Source of the DNA: Dyadobacter luticola
GTDB taxonomy: Bacteria > Bacteroidota > Bacteroidia > Cytophagales > Spirosomataceae
Assembly (NCBI RefSeq): GCF_005860805.1
Contig: NZ_VCEJ01000002.1
Coordinates: forward strand, 2,402,375 to 2,466,374
Direction of reading: 5' to 3'
Length of the DNA: 64,000 nucleotides
The notes beneath the pieces were generated by a model. It worked only from the letters and a program-made list of their open reading frames with translations, searched no databases and was not told where the DNA came from. Numbering within the stretch: position 1 is the first letter of the stretch; each line of letters opens with the position of its first letter. This document shows positions 54,648 through 63,871 of this stretch, in pieces. The position numbers and the translations under genes are program-made.

Positions 54648-55235
54648 ATGGGCAAAGCAGAACGTACCCGGCAATTTATCATCGAGCAATCCGCACCTGT
54701 TTTTAATGTGAAAGGCCTCGCTGCAACCGCCATGAGCGACGTGATGGGTATCACAAAAATGGCGAAAGGTGGCTTGTACGGGCATTTTGAGAGTAAGGAA
54801 GACTTGTCGCGGGCGGTGGTCGATTACAACATTTCACTGCTCATTTCAAAGGTAAGCCAGGTGGTGGCTGGGGCGGAAACTGCCAGGGAAAAGCTGTTCG
54901 CCATGCTGGATCTCTTCTCGACGCCCGTGCAGTTTCCGGTGGAAGGCGGCTGCCCGCTGCTGAATTTTGGTGCGGAATCCGACGATACCAATCCGGAGAT
55001 TAAAAAGAAAGTCCGTGAAACCATTTTAGGCGCCCAGAAACGGATTGCAAACATTATCCTGGACGGTATCGAAAAAGGAGAATTTAAGCCGAATTTCGAT
55101 AGTAAAACGTTCGCTATCAAAACAATGACCATCATTGAAGGAGGCACGTTGATCGGGCGGGTGCTGGGTAGCAACAGCCAGATGAAGCTGATGATGGACA
55201 TGCTTAAAAAAGAAATTGAGGAAGAACTTATCTAA
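54648..55235 (+). CDS. TetR family transcriptional regulator
   Basis: 195 residues. The N-terminal helix-turn-helix (FIIEQSAPVFNVKGLAATAM, MTDVMGITKM-like text: SDVMGITKMAKGGLYGHFES) is followed by the helical ligand domain with CPLLNFGAESDDTNPEIKKK. Sites with the core ACCGATYGGT lie before this gene and each of the two that follow, so it is probably an autoregulated repressor of the membrane protein and the efflux pump. Confidence 0.93.
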   Translation: MGKAERTRQFIIEQSAPVFNVKGLAATAMSDVMGITKMAKGGLYGHFESKEDLSRAVVDYNISLLISKVSQVVAGAETAREKLFAMLDLFSTPVQFPVEGGCPLLNFGAESDDTNPEIKKKVRETILGAQKRIANIILDGIEKGEFKPNFDSKTFAIKTMTIIEGGTLIGRVLGSNSQMKLMMDMLKKEIEEELI

Positions 55236-55255
55236 TTTTTTTTACCTAAAAATAA

Positions 55256-55265
55256 ACCGATCGGT
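55256..55265. promoter_or_regulatory. TetR operator-like site 2
   Basis: ACCGATCGGT, the core of the palindrome in the tetR promoter, ends 5 bases before the start codon of the membrane protein gene. Confidence 0.65.
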
Positions 55266-55270
55266 CGATT

Positions 55271-55963
55271 ATGGAAAATGTTGCACCTTTTGCTTATGGG
55301 CTTTTTACAGCAACCGTGATATTGTCGGTTTGGCTGTTTTGGAAAGCCGCCCGGTATTCAAAACCGGTTCTGCTAATCTTGCTTGCCTGGATTTTGCTGC
55401 AATCCGTTCTCGGACTGGCAGTATTTTACGAAGACAGTTCTTCTCTCACTTCCCGGTTTTCGCTCCTCGTTGTCTTCCCCGTCGTTTTCCTAGGTTCCCG
55501 GTTTTTCACCAAAACAGGAAAAAAATTTATAGATAGCCTGGATATCAAAGGATTAACCATTTTTCACATCATCCGCATCCCGGTCGAAATTACCTTGCTC
55601 TATCTTTTTTTGGGCAAAACAATTCCGGAAGCGATGACTTTTGAAGGCCGGAATTTCGACATACTATCGGGACTGACTGCACCGGTGGTTTACTACTTCG
55701 CATTTATCCGGAAAAGCATCGGACCGAAAACCCTGATCGCCTGGAATGTTGCCTGTATGTTGCTGCTCATCAATGTAGTATCCAGCGCAGTGCTCTCTCT
55801 ACCAGATCGCTACCAGCAATTCGGATTCGAGCAGCCCAACATTGCGGTCGGTTATTTCCCGTTTCTGCTACTGCCGGCTGTACTAGTTCCTTTGGCTTTG
55901 TTTTCCAGCGCGGCAGCTATCCGTCAAATGGTCGTGCACAAGAAGATAACTCACCAACCCTGA
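55271..55963 (+). CDS. Polytopic membrane protein of unknown function
   Basis: 230 residues with about seven hydrophobic segments (VILSVWLFW, VLLILLAWILLQSVLGLAVF, FSLLVVFPVVFLGS, IRIPVEITLLYLFLG, APVVYYFAFI, LIAWNVACMLLLINVVSSAV, FPFLLLPAVLVPLALFSSAA). No transport or catalytic motif is recognised. It lies between TetR and the efflux pump, each gene with its own TetR-like site, so it is probably part of the same response. Confidence 0.75.
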   Translation: MENVAPFAYGLFTATVILSVWLFWKAARYSKPVLLILLAWILLQSVLGLAVFYEDSSSLTSRFSLLVVFPVVFLGSRFFTKTGKKFIDSLDIKGLTIFHIIRIPVEITLLYLFLGKTIPEAMTFEGRNFDILSGLTAPVVYYFAFIRKSIGPKTLIAWNVACMLLLINVVSSAVLSLPDRYQQFGFEQPNIAVGYFPFLLLPAVLVPLALFSSAAAIRQMVVHKKITHQP

Positions 55964-55979
55964 TTTTTTTCAATAAAAA

Positions 55980-55995
55980 TATACCGATTGGTATA
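55980..55995. promoter_or_regulatory. TetR operator-like site 3
   Basis: TATACCGATTGGTATA, 14 of 16 positions palindromic, shares ACCGATYGGT with the two sites upstream and lies 46 bases before the DHA2 pump gene. Confidence 0.65.
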
Positions 55996-56040
55996 TAAAA
56001 GAACATACAACTGACAGACTTCAAAAAGATTCGCATCCAA

Positions 56041-57588
56041 ATGAATGCTTTTAAAAGACAAATACTGATCGTCACGGTCATTTCCGCGGCGATTATGGAA
56101 CTGATCGACATTTCGATCGTCAACGTGGCGCTTTCGCACATGAGCGGAAATCTGGGCTCGACTTTGGAGGATACTTCCTGGGTCATCACCGCTTACGCCA
56201 TCGCGAATGTGATTATCATTCCGATGACCAGCTTTCTGACCACCAACCTCGGCCGCAGAAAGTACTATATCGGCTCGGTCATTTTGTTTGTCCTTTGCTC
56301 CCTGATGTGCGGAAATTCAACAAACATTTGGGAGTTGGTTATTTTTCGGTTTTTTCAGGGGCTAGGTGGTGGCGCGCTGCTTTCGGTCTCAGCAGCAGTG
56401 GTTTACGAGCTCTTCCCAAAAGAAAAACAAGCTACCGCCAGTGCATTATTTGGTCTCGGCGTATTCATCGGCCCTACCATCGGCCCAACACTGGGCGGCT
56501 ACATTACTGAGTTTTCGTCCTGGCCGTGGATCTTTTATATCAATGTACCGATCGGCATTCTCGTAACTATTTCCTGCATCAGCCTCCTGACCGAACCCGC
56601 CATCACCCACGCCAAAAGTAAGGTCGACTGGCTCGGAATAACATTATTAGCGATCGGGGTTGGCGCGATGCAAATTGTGCTGGAAAGGGGCCAGACCGAA
56701 GACTGGTTTGAAACCCGGTACATTGTGGTGCTGACGGCGGTTGCGGCGCTAACATTAACGATGTTTGTTTTCTGGGAATTACGCATCAAATATCCGGTTG
56801 TAGACCTCAGGGTTTTGAAAAGCAAGGAGTTACTGATCGCCGCGATACTTACCTTTGTGACGGGCGTAGGCATGTTTACCTCTATTTACCTCACACCGGT
56901 TTTATCCCAGCGATTGTTTCTGTTATCACCTTCGCAGACTGGCGTTTTGCTGCTCCCGGGCTCCCTGGTGGCGCTTTTTGTCCTGATTATTTCCGGCAAA
57001 ATCCTGCAACGCGGCGTGTCCCCGGCGGTGATTGTGTTCGTCGGGTTTTTGTGTTTTATTTATTTCAACTGGCTGATGTCGCGGATCAGCCTGGAAACTT
57101 CGTCGGCTTACATTTCCATCGCATTGATATTTCGTGCGGCAGGAATGGCGCTGCTCACTGTGCCGCTGACTACACTCGCGGTGTCGTCCCTGCAACCGAA
57201 AGATATGCCGCAGGGCGCGGCGCTGAACAATATGATGCGGCAGCTTGGCGGCTCGTTCGGCATTTCGATCCTTAATACTTACATGTCCCGGCGCATGGCC
57301 GTGCACCGAACCGATCTTGTCAGTGACATTACCGACCAGAATCCCGTCGCCGTCGAAAGGATTTCCGGCCTGATGAAAAGCTTTGCCCAGCGCGGGCTCG
57401 GGCAGCAGGAATCGTATGTGAAAGCACTGAAAGTGATTGACAACACCATTCAAAAACATTCCCTGCTGCTGAGCTACATCGACGGCTATCTCCTGATCGG
57501 GCTATTTTTTGTGCTGGCGATCCCGCTGTTAATGTTGGTGGCACAAAGACAAAAAGGCCCGGTGGTGATTGTTTCCGCAGATCATTAA
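56041..57588 (+). CDS. DHA2 family MFS multidrug efflux pump (EmrB/QacA type)
   Basis: 515 residues with 14 predicted helices. The motif D1-like MELIDISIVNVALSHMSGNL in helix 1, LGRRKYYIGSVILFVLC between helices 2 and 3 and the antiporter motif C-like GLGVFIGPTIGPTLGGYI in helix 5 are present. EmrB-type pumps expel hydrophobic toxicants, in Gram-negatives usually with a membrane-fusion protein and TolC; neither partner gene is in the window. It ends the TetR locus. Confidence 0.93.
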   Translation: MNAFKRQILIVTVISAAIMELIDISIVNVALSHMSGNLGSTLEDTSWVITAYAIANVIIIPMTSFLTTNLGRRKYYIGSVILFVLCSLMCGNSTNIWELVIFRFFQGLGGGALLSVSAAVVYELFPKEKQATASALFGLGVFIGPTIGPTLGGYITEFSSWPWIFYINVPIGILVTISCISLLTEPAITHAKSKVDWLGITLLAIGVGAMQIVLERGQTEDWFETRYIVVLTAVAALTLTMFVFWELRIKYPVVDLRVLKSKELLIAAILTFVTGVGMFTSIYLTPVLSQRLFLLSPSQTGVLLLPGSLVALFVLIISGKILQRGVSPAVIVFVGFLCFIYFNWLMSRISLETSSAYISIALIFRAAGMALLTVPLTTLAVSSLQPKDMPQGAALNNMMRQLGGSFGISILNTYMSRRMAVHRTDLVSDITDQNPVAVERISGLMKSFAQRGLGQQESYVKALKVIDNTIQKHSLLLSYIDGYLLIGLFFVLAIPLLMLVAQRQKGPVVIVSADH

Positions 57589-57613
57589 GCTAACCTTTTC
57601 CTGCAACATTCCC

Positions 57614-59071
57614 TTACTTCCAAACCAGCGTCGCCACGGCATTGGGATCGATGGTATAGCTAAACTGACTTTCACCCAGATTCACCGTAAACTTCTTGTT
57701 ATCCACACCCTGATTCAAAATCACCAACACTTTTGAACCGTCGGTGTTGACAAATGCGACGTGCTCTAACTGGCTCGCCGCGCTCAGGCGGTCAGATTGC
57801 ACACGGAATGCGCCCGGGCGGACGAATTTGGACATGTGCGCGATGGTATAATACTCCACGTTTTTGGTAATGCTGCCATCGGCTTTGATCGTCACCACGC
57901 CGCGGCAATTGTCGCAGCCCTTATTTTTCGGGCCGTCGGCTTCATCCAGTGCGATGTTCCAGAGCAGCGCATTTTTCGACCAGTTATTGGCCGTGCCGAT
58001 GAAAATGTTCGACATATTCCATTTCAGATTGTCCGAGAAGTTAGCCGCCCAGCGTCCACCCGATATCTCCGTGAAATACAAACCTTTATCCGGAAACTGG
58101 TCATGCACCTGACCCATCGCCGAAACATTCCCGCCATAAGCATGAAAAGCGGAACCCGCCACGTACTGGCTTGCTTTCGGATCATTCAAAATCGACATCG
58201 GGTAACCCGGCCGGTCCCAGTTATGGTCGTATAAAAGAACTTTTGTTTTAATGGATTTTGATTGAAAAAGCGGCCCCAGGTTGTTTTTAATAAGGGTTAA
58301 TTGTGCAGCAGAATCCATCCCCATCGAAGGATAAGCCGCCTCATGCAGTGGCTCATTCTGCACCGAAAGTGCATCTATTGTAACGCCCTGGGCTTTGTAG
58401 GCATCCAGATATTTCACAAAATAATTCGCGTAAGCACTATACCATTCCGGTTTCAGACTTCCCCCGGCCAGTTTGCCGCTCGTTTTCATCCACGCCGGCG
58501 CCGACCAGGGTGTCGCCATGAATTTGATCGCGGGTTGCAATGCTACCACAGATTTGAGCACCGGAATCAGGTCTGCCTGGTCTTTGGCAATCGAAAATTT
58601 CTTCAAGTCCGCATCCGTCTGCCCGGCAGGCAGGTCATCATACGTGAAATCTTCCAGCGAAAAATCCGACGCGCCCATCGTGATCCGCAGGTAGCTGATA
58701 CCGATCCCGCTTTGTGCATCAAACAAATCTTTCAGCAAAGCTTCCCGCTGCGTAGCATTCAATTTCTGGTTGATCAAATAAGCCGAAGAACCCGTCATCG
58801 CTGCCCCGAAACCGTCCATTTCCTGCAACTTCGTGGAAAAATCAATGTTGATGAGGTCAGCAGCCGGCGATACTGTGCCGGTTTTCACAATCGAAAGTGG
58901 ATTTTCATTTTTGAGCAATTTGCTTTGCGTACCATTCGTCACCCACACCGCCACTTTGTTGGCAGCGGTGGTATCCGTCGGCTTGGGATCCTCATTCACC
59001 GGCGCCTCCGCCGAGCAGCTGCTGAGTGCAAGAGCCAGGCTGGTAACCGTCGCTATCATAACGTTTTTCAT
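57614..59071 (-). CDS. GH30 family glycoside hydrolase lipoprotein
   Basis: 485 residues from ATG at 59071 (MKNVMIATVTSLALALSSC; lipobox Cys19). The start of the TIM barrel is QEMDGFGAAMTGSSAYL. The acid/base Glu240 lies in SVQNEPLHEAAYPSMG and the nucleophile Glu335 in LYFTEISGG; a beta-sandwich follows to the C-terminus. Family GH30 covers glucosylceramidase, beta-1,6-glucanase and xylanase activities. The subfamily is not decided here, but the GFGAAMTGSSA start fits the GH30 group containing beta-1,6-glucanases. It follows susD by 77 bases in the third locus. Confidence 0.9.
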   Translation of the reverse strand: MKNVMIATVTSLALALSSCSAEAPVNEDPKPTDTTAANKVAVWVTNGTQSKLLKNENPLSIVKTGTVSPAADLINIDFSTKLQEMDGFGAAMTGSSAYLINQKLNATQREALLKDLFDAQSGIGISYLRITMGASDFSLEDFTYDDLPAGQTDADLKKFSIAKDQADLIPVLKSVVALQPAIKFMATPWSAPAWMKTSGKLAGGSLKPEWYSAYANYFVKYLDAYKAQGVTIDALSVQNEPLHEAAYPSMGMDSAAQLTLIKNNLGPLFQSKSIKTKVLLYDHNWDRPGYPMSILNDPKASQYVAGSAFHAYGGNVSAMGQVHDQFPDKGLYFTEISGGRWAANFSDNLKWNMSNIFIGTANNWSKNALLWNIALDEADGPKNKGCDNCRGVVTIKADGSITKNVEYYTIAHMSKFVRPGAFRVQSDRLSAASQLEHVAFVNTDGSKVLVILNQGVDNKKFTVNLGESQFSYTIDPNAVATLVWK

Positions 59072-59148
59072 GATTTTGAGTAAAAAAGAAAGCCGCGCCC
59101 GGAGAAACATTTTTCAACATTCCCACTCAGGCACGGCTTCCAATGAAG

Positions 59149-60615
59149 CTAATAACCGTTATTTTGTTTCAAATTGGCATTTTTGTCGATCTCTCCCTGC
59201 GGGATCGGCCAAAGCAGACGGGTGTCGGTCAAGTTATAGTTCAGCCTATTTCCTGCGCCATCTTTCACCGCCTCCATCACCGGCACCACGCGGCCGGTGC
59301 GCACCAGATCATACCAGCGCTGGCCTTCAAATGCGAGTTCCAGGCGACGTTCTTTTTCGATCGCCAGGCGCATCGAAGTTTGGTCCGTAGCTGGTGTCGC
59401 GGCGAGTTTCGCACGGGTACGAATCTGATTTACCAAAGTGCGGGCACCGGCTAAATCCCCGGTTTCATTCAAGGCCTCGGCTTTCAGGAGCAGCACGTCA
59501 GCCAGGCGGTACATGATAATGTTCTGCGAAGCATCGGTATTGCGCATTTTGTAGGCAAAAGGAAACTTCGTCAAAGCCCAGTATTTATCCGACCATTTAC
59601 CGGTAACGTTGGCCGTATAAATCGTCGAAGCTTTGCGCACGGCGTCTTTTTCATCGTCAAAAGCCTTGATCAGATCATTGGAAGGCGTATTGAATTTCTT
59701 CCAGTCGGTGCCGTAAAACATAGACGAACCCCAGTTTCCGCCGGTCGACCAATCTTCAAAATTCAGCTCAAAAATCGACTCCGCGCTGTTTTCATGCTTG
59801 CCGTCCCAGAGATCTTCAAAATTCGGCATCAATTTATACCCCAGCGCGATCACCTTATCTGCATTCTCTTTCACTTTCGCCCAGTCCTTGCGGGTGGCAT
59901 ATACTTTCGTCAGCAAGGTATAAACCGCACCCGGCGTGACCGTCATTTTGTTCGGCCCGGTTTTGGGAACAGCCGTAGCCGCCTCATCCAAATCCTTGAT
60001 AATCTGCGCATAAACTTCTTCCGCCGCACTTCTGGCCGGATAAAGCTGACCATAAATTTCATCCACATTCTCGGAAGTAATGGTTGGCAGCTCGTCCACG
60101 ACCAGCGGCACATCGCCATAAATCCTGACCAGATCAAAATACGCCCGCGCCCGGATAAACTTCGCCTCGCCGACGATCTGCGCCTTACGCTCAGCCGACA
60201 AAGATGCGTCCGTCACTTTGGGCACATTGGCGATTAGTGAGTTAGCGCTGGCGACATGGTTATACAGATAAGACCAATCCCGCGCGGCCACTGCATTGGT
60301 GGAAAGAATGCGGAATTCATCCACTTCAAACCACGCAGCATTATCGGCACCGGCATAAGAGTTGTCCGACTGGCCGTCGCCGAGGATAAAATAATCCATC
60401 ACATAATATTCGGCCGAGCCACTTTTGAAAATCGCGTAGCTGCCGGCCAGGGCGGCTTCGGCGGTGGCGGCATTCCTGATAGCAGAACCCGCAGTTCCGG
60501 TACCGCTGCCGCCTACAGTAGTTTGTGAAATCGGTTGTAAATCAAGTTGGTCCTGGCAGGAAGGGAGCAGCATCGCGGATGCCAGTACCAGTGCTATATA
60601 ATTGATCTTTTTCAT
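59149..60615 (-). CDS. SusD/RagB family lipoprotein (locus 3)
   Basis: 488 residues with lipobox LLPSC. TPR helices (EAKFIRARAYFDLVRIYGDV) and the C-terminal IMYRLADVLLLKAEALNETG, KERRLELAFEGQRWYDLVRT, TRLLWPIPQGEIDKNANLKQ are those of the common SusD group. It lies 11 bases after susC and is the surface glycan-binding partner of that channel. Confidence 0.96.
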   Translation of the reverse strand: MKKINYIALVLASAMLLPSCQDQLDLQPISQTTVGGSGTGTAGSAIRNAATAEAALAGSYAIFKSGSAEYYVMDYFILGDGQSDNSYAGADNAAWFEVDEFRILSTNAVAARDWSYLYNHVASANSLIANVPKVTDASLSAERKAQIVGEAKFIRARAYFDLVRIYGDVPLVVDELPTITSENVDEIYGQLYPARSAAEEVYAQIIKDLDEAATAVPKTGPNKMTVTPGAVYTLLTKVYATRKDWAKVKENADKVIALGYKLMPNFEDLWDGKHENSAESIFELNFEDWSTGGNWGSSMFYGTDWKKFNTPSNDLIKAFDDEKDAVRKASTIYTANVTGKWSDKYWALTKFPFAYKMRNTDASQNIIMYRLADVLLLKAEALNETGDLAGARTLVNQIRTRAKLAATPATDQTSMRLAIEKERRLELAFEGQRWYDLVRTGRVVPVMEAVKDGAGNRLNYNLTDTRLLWPIPQGEIDKNANLKQNNGY

Positions 60616-60626
60616 TATTTTTTCAA

Positions 60627-63593
60627 TTAAAAAGTAACATTCAAACCTGCTACAAATGCGCGGGAAACCGGGTAAGTACCGTAGTCGATACCGAGCGTGG
60701 CGCCGCTTCCTGTGAATGCATTCACCTCAGGATCAAAGCCTTTGTATTTGGTCAGCGTGAAAAGGTTTTGCGCAGTGAGGTAAATCGTCGCCCGGCTCAG
60801 CTTGATCTTCTCGGCAAAGCTCTTGTTGAGCGCGTAAGAGATTGTGGCACTTTTCATGCGCAGGAATGAAGCATCCTCGATGAAACGCGACGAGATCAGC
60901 GAGTTGTTTACATTGCCGTCGGTCGCCCTCGGAATGTCCGTGATATCGCCCGCTTTTTTCCACCGTCTCAGCACTTCCGTTGACTGGTTTTTGCTATCAT
61001 ACATTCCTTCCGTTTCCAGTCTCGAGGCATTGAAAGCCTTGTTTCCCTGCGAACCCTGGAAAAGAAATGACAGGCTGAAACTTTTGTAAGTCAGGTTGTT
61101 ATTCATCCCGTAGGTAAATTTCGGCTGCGCGGAACCCAGGATCGTGCGGTCGGAAGGAGAGAAAGAACCGTCACCATTTACGTCGCGGTAGATCATATCG
61201 CCGGTTTCAGGATTGACGCCGTCGGCAATGTAGCCGTAAAATGTACCCAGCGAAGCGCCTTCCTGCAAAATAATGATCTGATCACTGCGACCTTCCACAT
61301 CTGCATACCGGTAAATTTTGCTCAGTTGTAACTGAGTGATCTTGTTCCGGTTGAACGCAATGTTGAAATCTGTTGTCCACTGAAAAGCCGATTTATCGAA
61401 GTTAATGGTCGACAAAACGAATTCCAGACCCTTGTTTTGTAGCTTCCCGGAATTTCTTGGCATATAGCTGTACCCGCTCGTATTGGGCAGCGGCACATTC
61501 AAAAGCAGGTCATTGGTTTTTTTCAAATACGCATCCGCCGTGAATGTCACGCGGCCTTGCAGCATGCTCAAATCGATCCCGATGTTGCTTTGCGTGGTGG
61601 TTTCCCAGCGTAGATCCGGGTTGGGCGCATATACCGGCGGCGTTACAGCCGGGCCTGATGGCGGCGTGGTAGGCGTGCGGCGGGTGTAACTGTTCAGACC
61701 GTAAGACGCATAATTCGCCAAACCTTCCTGGTTACCATTTTGACCCCAGCCACCGCGCAGTTTCAGGTCGGTGATGAACTTTACATCCTGCATAAAAGGC
61801 TCTGCCGAGATACGCCAGCCCGCAGATACCGACGGGAAAAAGCCCCACTGGTTTCCTTTCGCGAGTTTGGAAGAACCATCCGCACGGAAGTTGGCGGTAA
61901 TGAGGTACTTACTATCAAAATTATACATCAGGCGGCCCAGGTAGGAGTTCAAAAACCACTCCGATTGCTCGGTGTACGCATCCGTAATTTCATTCGCGGC
62001 ATTCATCGTTTTTACAATACCGTCGGCTGGAAAGTCGCGTCCGGCGATGTAGGAGTTGTTCCAGGTGTTTTTCTGGATGGTGGTACCACCCAATGCTGAA
62101 AATTCATGCTTATCCCACTTTTTCTCGTAGTTCAAAGTATTTTCCCAGAGGTAAGTAAATGAATTCGAGCGCGTTGCATTTCCTAAGCCGTGCGTACTTC
62201 CGTTGGCTCCCCAGCCTTCCGTAGTGCGGTACGGATCGAGGTAGTAATCATTGGCGTGATTCATGAAATCAATCCCAAAGTTGGAGCGGAAAACCAGCCC
62301 TTTGGCCACCGTAAAATCGCCCGCCACGTTACCGAAAATCCGGTTATCCTTCGCCGACTGGGTCGGCCCGAACATGGCGGCCAGCGGATTGTCCCAGCCG
62401 GCTTTCAATGGATTGGTGGAGAAAATGGTACCCCTGATCGAATCCTGGGAGTAAACGCCCATCGTCGGCGGAGCGCCTAGTGCGCCGAGTACCACTGCAT
62501 TACGTCCCGCATTATTGTTGTCTTTCACGTCGCGGATCTTGGCATTGGAGTAGCTGACATTGGTTGTCATCTTAAACCAGCTTTTGATCTGGTTATCCAG
62601 GTTCATGCGGAACGAATACCGCCGGTAGCTCGCAGGCTGGATAATGCCTTTATCCTGCGTCATCGCGCCGGAAACGAAGTATTTGTTCTTGTCGGTACCG
62701 CCTGAAAATGAGAGCTGGTAGTTCTGGTTGTGACCGGTTGTGAAAACTTCTTTGTTCCAGTCGGTTGTCTGGCTGCCCACGGTCACATTGTGGCCCATTT
62801 CGTTCATTAGATCAGCGTATTGCTGCGGGTTCAGCACATCGATCTTTTTCGCCATATTGGAAAAACCGTAATAAGCCGAAAAATTCACCTGAGACTGGTT
62901 TGCCTTCCCTCTTTTCGTCGTCACGATCACCACTCCGTTTGAAGCTCTCGCTCCATAAATCGCTGCGGATGAAGCATCTTTCAACACCTGAATGCTTTCA
63001 ATGTCATTCACATTCAAATCGCGGGTATCCATCGTGGGCACGCCGTCGATGACGTACAAAGGTTCATTTCCGGCTTGAACAGACGTAGCACCACGTACGC
63101 GGATAGACAATGCGCTACCCGGCTTGCCCGAAGGCTGCGTCACCTGCACACCCGCCGCTTTTCCCTGCAACGCCTGCGCCGCCTGCAAAATCGGCCGTTC
63201 CTCAATGTCTTTCGTGCTAACCGACGCAATCGAAGTTGTAACATCACCGCGCTTTTGCGTACCATAACCGATCACGACAATTTCGTTCAGCGTTTTCTGG
63301 TCGCCGCCCAACACCACATCGATTTGCGTCTGGTTGCCTACCGCAATTTCCTTCGTTTCATAACCGATAAAAGAAACCACAAGCACCGCCTCACCATTGG
63401 GCACGGGGATTGAATAGTTTCCTTCCACATCCGTGACCGTACCTGTCTGCGTTCCCTTCACCAGCACGCTCGCCCCGGGGAGGGACTGTTTCTGCTGATC
63501 TCTGATCACCCCTTTTACAATAATCTCCTGTGCGTTCGCCAGGCCGATCGTTGCGAAAATCAGGACAATGAACATCGTAATTCTCTTTCCCAT
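60627..63593 (-). CDS. SusC/RagA family TonB-dependent transporter (locus 3)
   Basis: 988 residues. Signal peptide (MFIVLIFATIGLANAQ), carboxypeptidase-regulatory-like domain (VKGVIRDQQKQSLPGASVLV), SusC signature LNEIVVIGYGTQKRGDVTTS, plug (IRVRGATSVQAGNEPLYVID; IQVLKDASSAAIYGARASNG) and barrel ending FVAGLNVTF. A TACATTTG at 63653-63660 fits its -7 promoter element. With only a GH30 enzyme downstream, a simple beta-glucan is the likely cargo; this is inference. Confidence 0.96.
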   Translation of the reverse strand: MGKRITMFIVLIFATIGLANAQEIIVKGVIRDQQKQSLPGASVLVKGTQTGTVTDVEGNYSIPVPNGEAVLVVSFIGYETKEIAVGNQTQIDVVLGGDQKTLNEIVVIGYGTQKRGDVTTSIASVSTKDIEERPILQAAQALQGKAAGVQVTQPSGKPGSALSIRVRGATSVQAGNEPLYVIDGVPTMDTRDLNVNDIESIQVLKDASSAAIYGARASNGVVIVTTKRGKANQSQVNFSAYYGFSNMAKKIDVLNPQQYADLMNEMGHNVTVGSQTTDWNKEVFTTGHNQNYQLSFSGGTDKNKYFVSGAMTQDKGIIQPASYRRYSFRMNLDNQIKSWFKMTTNVSYSNAKIRDVKDNNNAGRNAVVLGALGAPPTMGVYSQDSIRGTIFSTNPLKAGWDNPLAAMFGPTQSAKDNRIFGNVAGDFTVAKGLVFRSNFGIDFMNHANDYYLDPYRTTEGWGANGSTHGLGNATRSNSFTYLWENTLNYEKKWDKHEFSALGGTTIQKNTWNNSYIAGRDFPADGIVKTMNAANEITDAYTEQSEWFLNSYLGRLMYNFDSKYLITANFRADGSSKLAKGNQWGFFPSVSAGWRISAEPFMQDVKFITDLKLRGGWGQNGNQEGLANYASYGLNSYTRRTPTTPPSGPAVTPPVYAPNPDLRWETTTQSNIGIDLSMLQGRVTFTADAYLKKTNDLLLNVPLPNTSGYSYMPRNSGKLQNKGLEFVLSTINFDKSAFQWTTDFNIAFNRNKITQLQLSKIYRYADVEGRSDQIIILQEGASLGTFYGYIADGVNPETGDMIYRDVNGDGSFSPSDRTILGSAQPKFTYGMNNNLTYKSFSLSFLFQGSQGNKAFNASRLETEGMYDSKNQSTEVLRRWKKAGDITDIPRATDGNVNNSLISSRFIEDASFLRMKSATISYALNKSFAEKIKLSRATIYLTAQNLFTLTKYKGFDPEVNAFTGSGATLGIDYGTYPVSRAFVAGLNVTF

Positions 63594-63652
63594 AGATTGT
63601 TAATGAATTTATTGGTAACTAATCGGATAATTTATTGGACAATTCTACGCAG

Positions 63653-63660
63653 CAAATGTA
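63653..63660 (-). promoter_or_regulatory. -7 promoter element of susC (locus 3)
   Basis: TACATTTG on the minus strand matches TAnnTTTG, 60 bases before the start codon. An ATTG 18 bases further upstream is a weak -33. The remaining gap to 63871 shows no further feature. Confidence 0.45.
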
Positions 63661-63871
63661 GGGATGTTTTCAGAAAATCAATAGTCCCGAAATTTTATAA
63701 ATAGCTGAAAAATAGGTAGTTATATCAGAATTGATACGGTTCAACACCGGAGCAGGTAACCGCCGATATACCTGATTTTCAGTTTATATCAGGACAAAAA
63801 TGCGATGAGGAGAAGGATCGGCTGATACGCCTGCCAACCGTGGATTTTTAGCAAAAAAATGTGAGAACTTT

